NCBI GenBank assembly: GCA_945906015.1
Contig: CAMDQV010000076.1
Coordinates: forward strand, 1 to 8,400
DNA length: 8,400 nucleotides
DNA from: Pedobacter schmidteae
GTDB lineage: Bacteria > Bacteroidota > Bacteroidia > Sphingobacteriales > Sphingobacteriaceae
Direction of reading: 5' to 3'
A program made the position numbers and the translations under genes. A model generated the notes under the pieces. It was not told where the DNA came from, did not search any database, and saw only the letters and a list, made by a program, of their open reading frames with translations. Shown piece by piece: positions 6,476-8,400 of the stretch. How positions within the stretch are numbered: position 1 is the first letter of the stretch; the number at the start of each line of letters is the position of its first letter.

Positions 6476-7762
6476 CTATCTATTTTTGAATTTCATTTTT
6501 GCCTTTTCTCTTGAGCTGTAATTATAATCTTTACTATTGCTTTGTTTTTTAGCATGAAATGCTGAACCTGATTCAGTGTCCTGAACTTCAGTTTTAACAA
6601 TCTTCTTCGGTTTATCCTTTTCGATCACAAGATCTTCTGGTAATTCAGCCAATGGAATTGGGAGGCCAATTGCCTGCTCAATCTTTTTCACCATAGACAG
6701 TTCCAGATCAGTTGCAAAGCTAATAGCCAGCGCATCGCTGCTCTCAATAGAAGTGCTCTTTACAATCCTGCCGATAAAACTTTCTAGTTCAAGCGGCATC
6801 TCCAGATGAAAAATGAATGGGATATCATTTAGGTTAACTGATTCTTTAAGATCATCTGCTAAAAGTAAAATTCTTGTATCCTCAGAATGCTTAAAATCAT
6901 CCATCAGGTCAAAACCCGGATGATCGAAAAATAATGGTTTATAGATTGCAATTTCTTTGTCAAGGTATTTAAACAAACTTTTAAATACCTTTTCGGCAGT
7001 AAGTCTGGTATTAACAAATACAAGCACCTTAGTAAATACCTCTTTGTCTTTTAATAAAAGGTTGAGCAGGTTGACCTTAGTTTTAAAATCAGGAACCTTG
7101 TAAAGAATCTGTTCGATGGTTTCCAGCTTTTGCTCTCCAAGGTCATCAATTTCAAAAGTTGTTGCCCGGTTCATAAACTGACTGGTTAAAAGATTCAGTT
7201 TATCATGAAAAACATCGGTAAAAATTAAATGCTGACATTTAACAATACTCCTAGCAAGTTCAGCAACAGGTAATTGCATACCACGTTTCACTATTTCTGC
7301 AGCATCATCTACAATGAACATCATGATCTTATTCAGATTCAATCCCAATTTCAAATAGATTGCTCTTGCACGATCTGGGGTAGCAACCACAATATCAGCA
7401 CCATCAGCAAGAGCATTCATCTGAGATTCCATTCCTCCTTCAGAATATAATCCTACAATCCGAATAGTTTGCTTTTTATTTAAAAGTTCATATCGTTCAA
7501 TAACTGCTAAGACATGTTCTTTATCAGGCACAAGCACCAAAGCTCTGGGTGCTTCTTCAAAGCCATATTTTAATCGCATCAATGAACCTAGAACATACGT
7601 GCTTGTTTTACCCGATCCCTGAGGTGCAATGGCAATAACATCCTGCGCTCCTAGAATACGAGACATGGTTTTAAGTTGAATATCTTTCGGACCCAGATAA
7701 CCTGCATCAGTCATAGCTCTGACCAATGGCTTATTCAGCTTCAATTTCTCTAACAACACCAT
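6476..7762 (-). CDS. Degenerate DEAD-box RNA helicase-like protein
   Basis: This 428-residue protein has the two RecA-like domains of a DEAD-box helicase in order. The Q motif is GYLGPKDIQ (21-29). Motif I is APQGSGKT (46-53), intact. Motif Ia is LVPDKEH (77-83), where PTRELA is expected. A GG motif lies at 109-110 and motif Ib is TPDR (128-131). Motif II is VDDAAE (151-156) instead of VDEAD. Motif III is FTDV (181-184) instead of FSAT. In the second domain LVFVNT (247-252) is normal, but motif V is LLADDLKESVNLNDIP (300-315), lacking the ARG-D pattern. Motif VI is SFIGRIVK (328-335) instead of HRIGRTGR, losing two arginines and the histidine. A basic tail (about 383-428) ends in KAKMKFKNR. 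The frame is intact over its full length, so it is presumably expressed. ATP binding is plausible, but ordinary RNA unwinding is doubtful. The ATG is 25 bases after a TACCTTTG box. Confidence 0.88.
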   Translation of the reverse strand: MVLLEKLKLNKPLVRAMTDAGYLGPKDIQLKTMSRILGAQDVIAIAPQGSGKTSTYVLGSLMRLKYGFEEAPRALVLVPDKEHVLAVIERYELLNKKQTIRIVGLYSEGGMESQMNALADGADIVVATPDRARAIYLKLGLNLNKIMMFIVDDAAEIVKRGMQLPVAELARSIVKCQHLIFTDVFHDKLNLLTSQFMNRATTFEIDDLGEQKLETIEQILYKVPDFKTKVNLLNLLLKDKEVFTKVLVFVNTRLTAEKVFKSLFKYLDKEIAIYKPLFFDHPGFDLMDDFKHSEDTRILLLADDLKESVNLNDIPFIFHLEMPLELESFIGRIVKSTSIESSDALAISFATDLELSMVKKIEQAIGLPIPLAELPEDLVIEKDKPKKIVKTEVQDTESGSAFHAKKQSNSKDYNYSSREKAKMKFKNR

Positions 7763-7787
7763 GCAAATAGATTTTTAATATTGATGG

Positions 7788-7795
7788 CAAAGGTA
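7788..7795 (-). promoter_or_regulatory. Candidate -7 box for the DEAD-box-like gene
   Basis: The minus strand reads TACCTTTG followed by CC, an exact TAnnTTTG match and nearly the same as the box before mtaB. It lies 25 bases upstream of the ATG, implying a leader of about 20 bases. No TTG occurs at the -33 spacing; that position is occupied by the GAGTATA heptad repeats (7801-7856). Confidence 0.5.
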
Positions 7796-7800
7796 GCAGA

Positions 7801-7856
7801 TAGTATTGAGTATAGAGTATAGAGTATAGAGTATTGAGTATAGAGTATAGAGTATT
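7801..7856. repeat. Tandem 7-bp repeat, eight units of GAGTATA/GAGTATT
   Basis: Eight uninterrupted 7-base units run from 7801 to 7856. The first is TAGTATT. Then come three GAGTATA, one GAGTATT, two GAGTATA and one GAGTATT. The last unit is also the first heptad of the larger duplicated segment (7850-7962). The array begins 5 bases upstream of the candidate -7 box of the DEAD-box-like gene and covers its -33 region. Confidence 0.9.
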
Positions 7857-7962
7857 AAGATAGATTCTGCTTCATTTCAAAACAGCACCTCAGACTTCAT
7901 ACCTCAAACTTCATACCTCAGACAACTGATAACAGACAACTGTCAACTATTTTTTGAGTATT
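7850..7962. repeat. Large tandem repeat, copy A (113 bp)
   Basis: This starts with GAGTATTAAGATAGATTCTG and ends with a T6 run plus GAGTATT. It is directly followed by copy B. The inner part, 7887-7949, is nine consecutive degenerate heptads of the form ACNTCAN or ACAACNG on the plus strand, in perfect 7-base register. Copies A and B differ by four substitutions and one 21-base block present only in A, which is exactly three heptads. Confidence 0.88.
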
Positions 7963-8054
7963 GAGTATTAAGATAGATTCTGCCTCATTTCAAAACAGTA
8001 CCTCAGACTTCAGACAACTGACAACAGACAACTGACAACTATTTTTTGAGTATT
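7963..8054. repeat. Large tandem repeat, copy B (92 bp)
   Basis: This is the second copy of the unit, again opening with GAGTATTAAGATAG and closing with a T6 run and GAGTATT. Its heptad section, 8000-8041, holds six units (ACCTCAG, ACTTCAG, ACAACTG, ACAACAG, ACAACTG, ACAACTA). It ends 25 bases from the stop codon of the DUF2130-family gene. No open reading frame, hairpin terminator or RNA gene is visible in the whole 7801-8079 stretch. Confidence 0.88.
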
Positions 8055-8079
8055 GAGATATCAAACACCACCAAAATTC

Positions 8080-8400
8080 CTATTCAAGCAACAAAAGATC
8101 ATCTTCCTCATCACTTAAGCTTAAAGAGATCGTATCTGCTCCTGCAATACCTTCAATAGAACCCTTGATACTTGAAGCATTCAGCAAGACTTTATCCAAC
8201 TGCTTTTCACGCATCTTCCACATTTTCTCCATCGCATCGCGTTCTTTATGAATGGATAATCGCATACTCATATAACCTTCGCGAATAGCCTTCCATTGCT
8301 CTGAAAACTCTGCTCCTGTAAGGTAATCATACAACATATGCATTTTGTCGCCTCTGTTCTCTTGCGATTTAGTAGCATTAGAAAGGCGAATAATACCATC
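8080..8400 (-). CDS. DUF2130-family protein, C-terminal part (5' end outside window)
   Basis: The frame stays open to the right edge, so at least 106 C-terminal codons are present. The methionine at 8343 is internal, not a start: the upstream codons read DGIIRLSNATKSQENRGDK and join directly to MHMLYDYLTGAEF. The pattern YDYLTGAEFSEQWKAIREG, followed by SMRLSIHKERDAMEKMWKMREKQLDKVLLNASSIKGSIEGIAG, resembles the C-terminal region of DUF2130 proteins, where LYNYLTG.EF, KERRAMEK.WKKREKQI..V..N and YGDLQGIAG are typical. It is strongly charged and helical (probable coiled coil), and the tail SDEEDDLLLLE is acidic. The function of the family is not established, and the N-terminal domains that might help lie outside the window. 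The 3' end abuts the heptad repeat region and no terminator is seen. Confidence 0.75.
   Translation of the reverse strand, partial: DGIIRLSNATKSQENRGDKMHMLYDYLTGAEFSEQWKAIREGYMSMRLSIHKERDAMEKMWKMREKQLDKVLLNASSIKGSIEGIAGADTISLSLSDEEDDLLLLE

Noticed and set aside
7801..8054. Possible CRISPR array
   Set aside because: The repeats are 7-base tandem units and a directly adjoining duplication. There are no 25-40 base repeats with unique spacers and no cas genes.
1..8400. A novel multi-gene system (defence, toxin-antitoxin, biosynthetic cluster)
   Set aside because: Nearly all genes are recognisable housekeeping families. The only uncharacterised elements are single genes or repeats, with no gene-level grouping that implies a new system.

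Overview
The window looks like chromosomal DNA from a Bacteroidota bacterium, probably of the Cytophagales. This is an inference from four things: the AT-rich sequence, the near absence of Shine-Dalgarno sequences, TAYCTTTGCC boxes just upstream of two genes (matching the Bacteroidota -7 consensus TAnnTTTG), and the protein set (an Lgt with a GCQLSGDGDWG signature, an Nfu-type protein, a small haem-binding CxxCH protein, MtaB, UbiX). Species cannot be named from the sequence.

Layout. On the plus strand, positions 1-957 hold the 3' two-thirds of purB (adenylosuccinate lyase). They are followed by an Nfu-type Fe-S carrier gene (1038-1601) that ends at a strong intrinsic terminator (1622-1661). 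Everything after that is on the minus strand. Read in transcription order from the right edge it comprises: a partial DUF2130-family gene (8400-8080); a repeat-filled intergenic region (8054-7801); a DEAD-box-like gene (7762-6476); a short ThuA-domain relic (6469-6318) and a candidate terminator; ubiX (6220-5654); mtaB (5584-4265); lgt (4184-3024); an inositol monophosphatase gene (3020-2229); and a small membrane-anchored haem-binding protein gene (2194-1727). The lgt-suhB pair is separated by 3 bases and the haem-binding gene follows 34 bases later, so these three are probably cotranscribed. mtaB and the DEAD-box-like gene each have a close TAYCTTTGCC box.

Most genes are housekeeping: purine synthesis, Fe-S cluster delivery, prenylated flavin synthesis, tRNA modification and lipoprotein maturation. 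I found no defence system, mobile element, CRISPR array, tRNA or rRNA. The parts worth a second look are: (1) a DEAD-box protein with an intact P-loop but badly altered motifs II, III, V and VI; (2) a previously unannotated decayed C-terminus of a ThuA-domain gene directly downstream of it and in the same frame; (3) a family of degenerate 7-bp repeats present at two distant intergenic sites, with a larger tandem duplication whose copies differ by exactly three heptads; and (4) an Lgt enlarged by what looks like an internal duplication of its core module, with changed signature residues.
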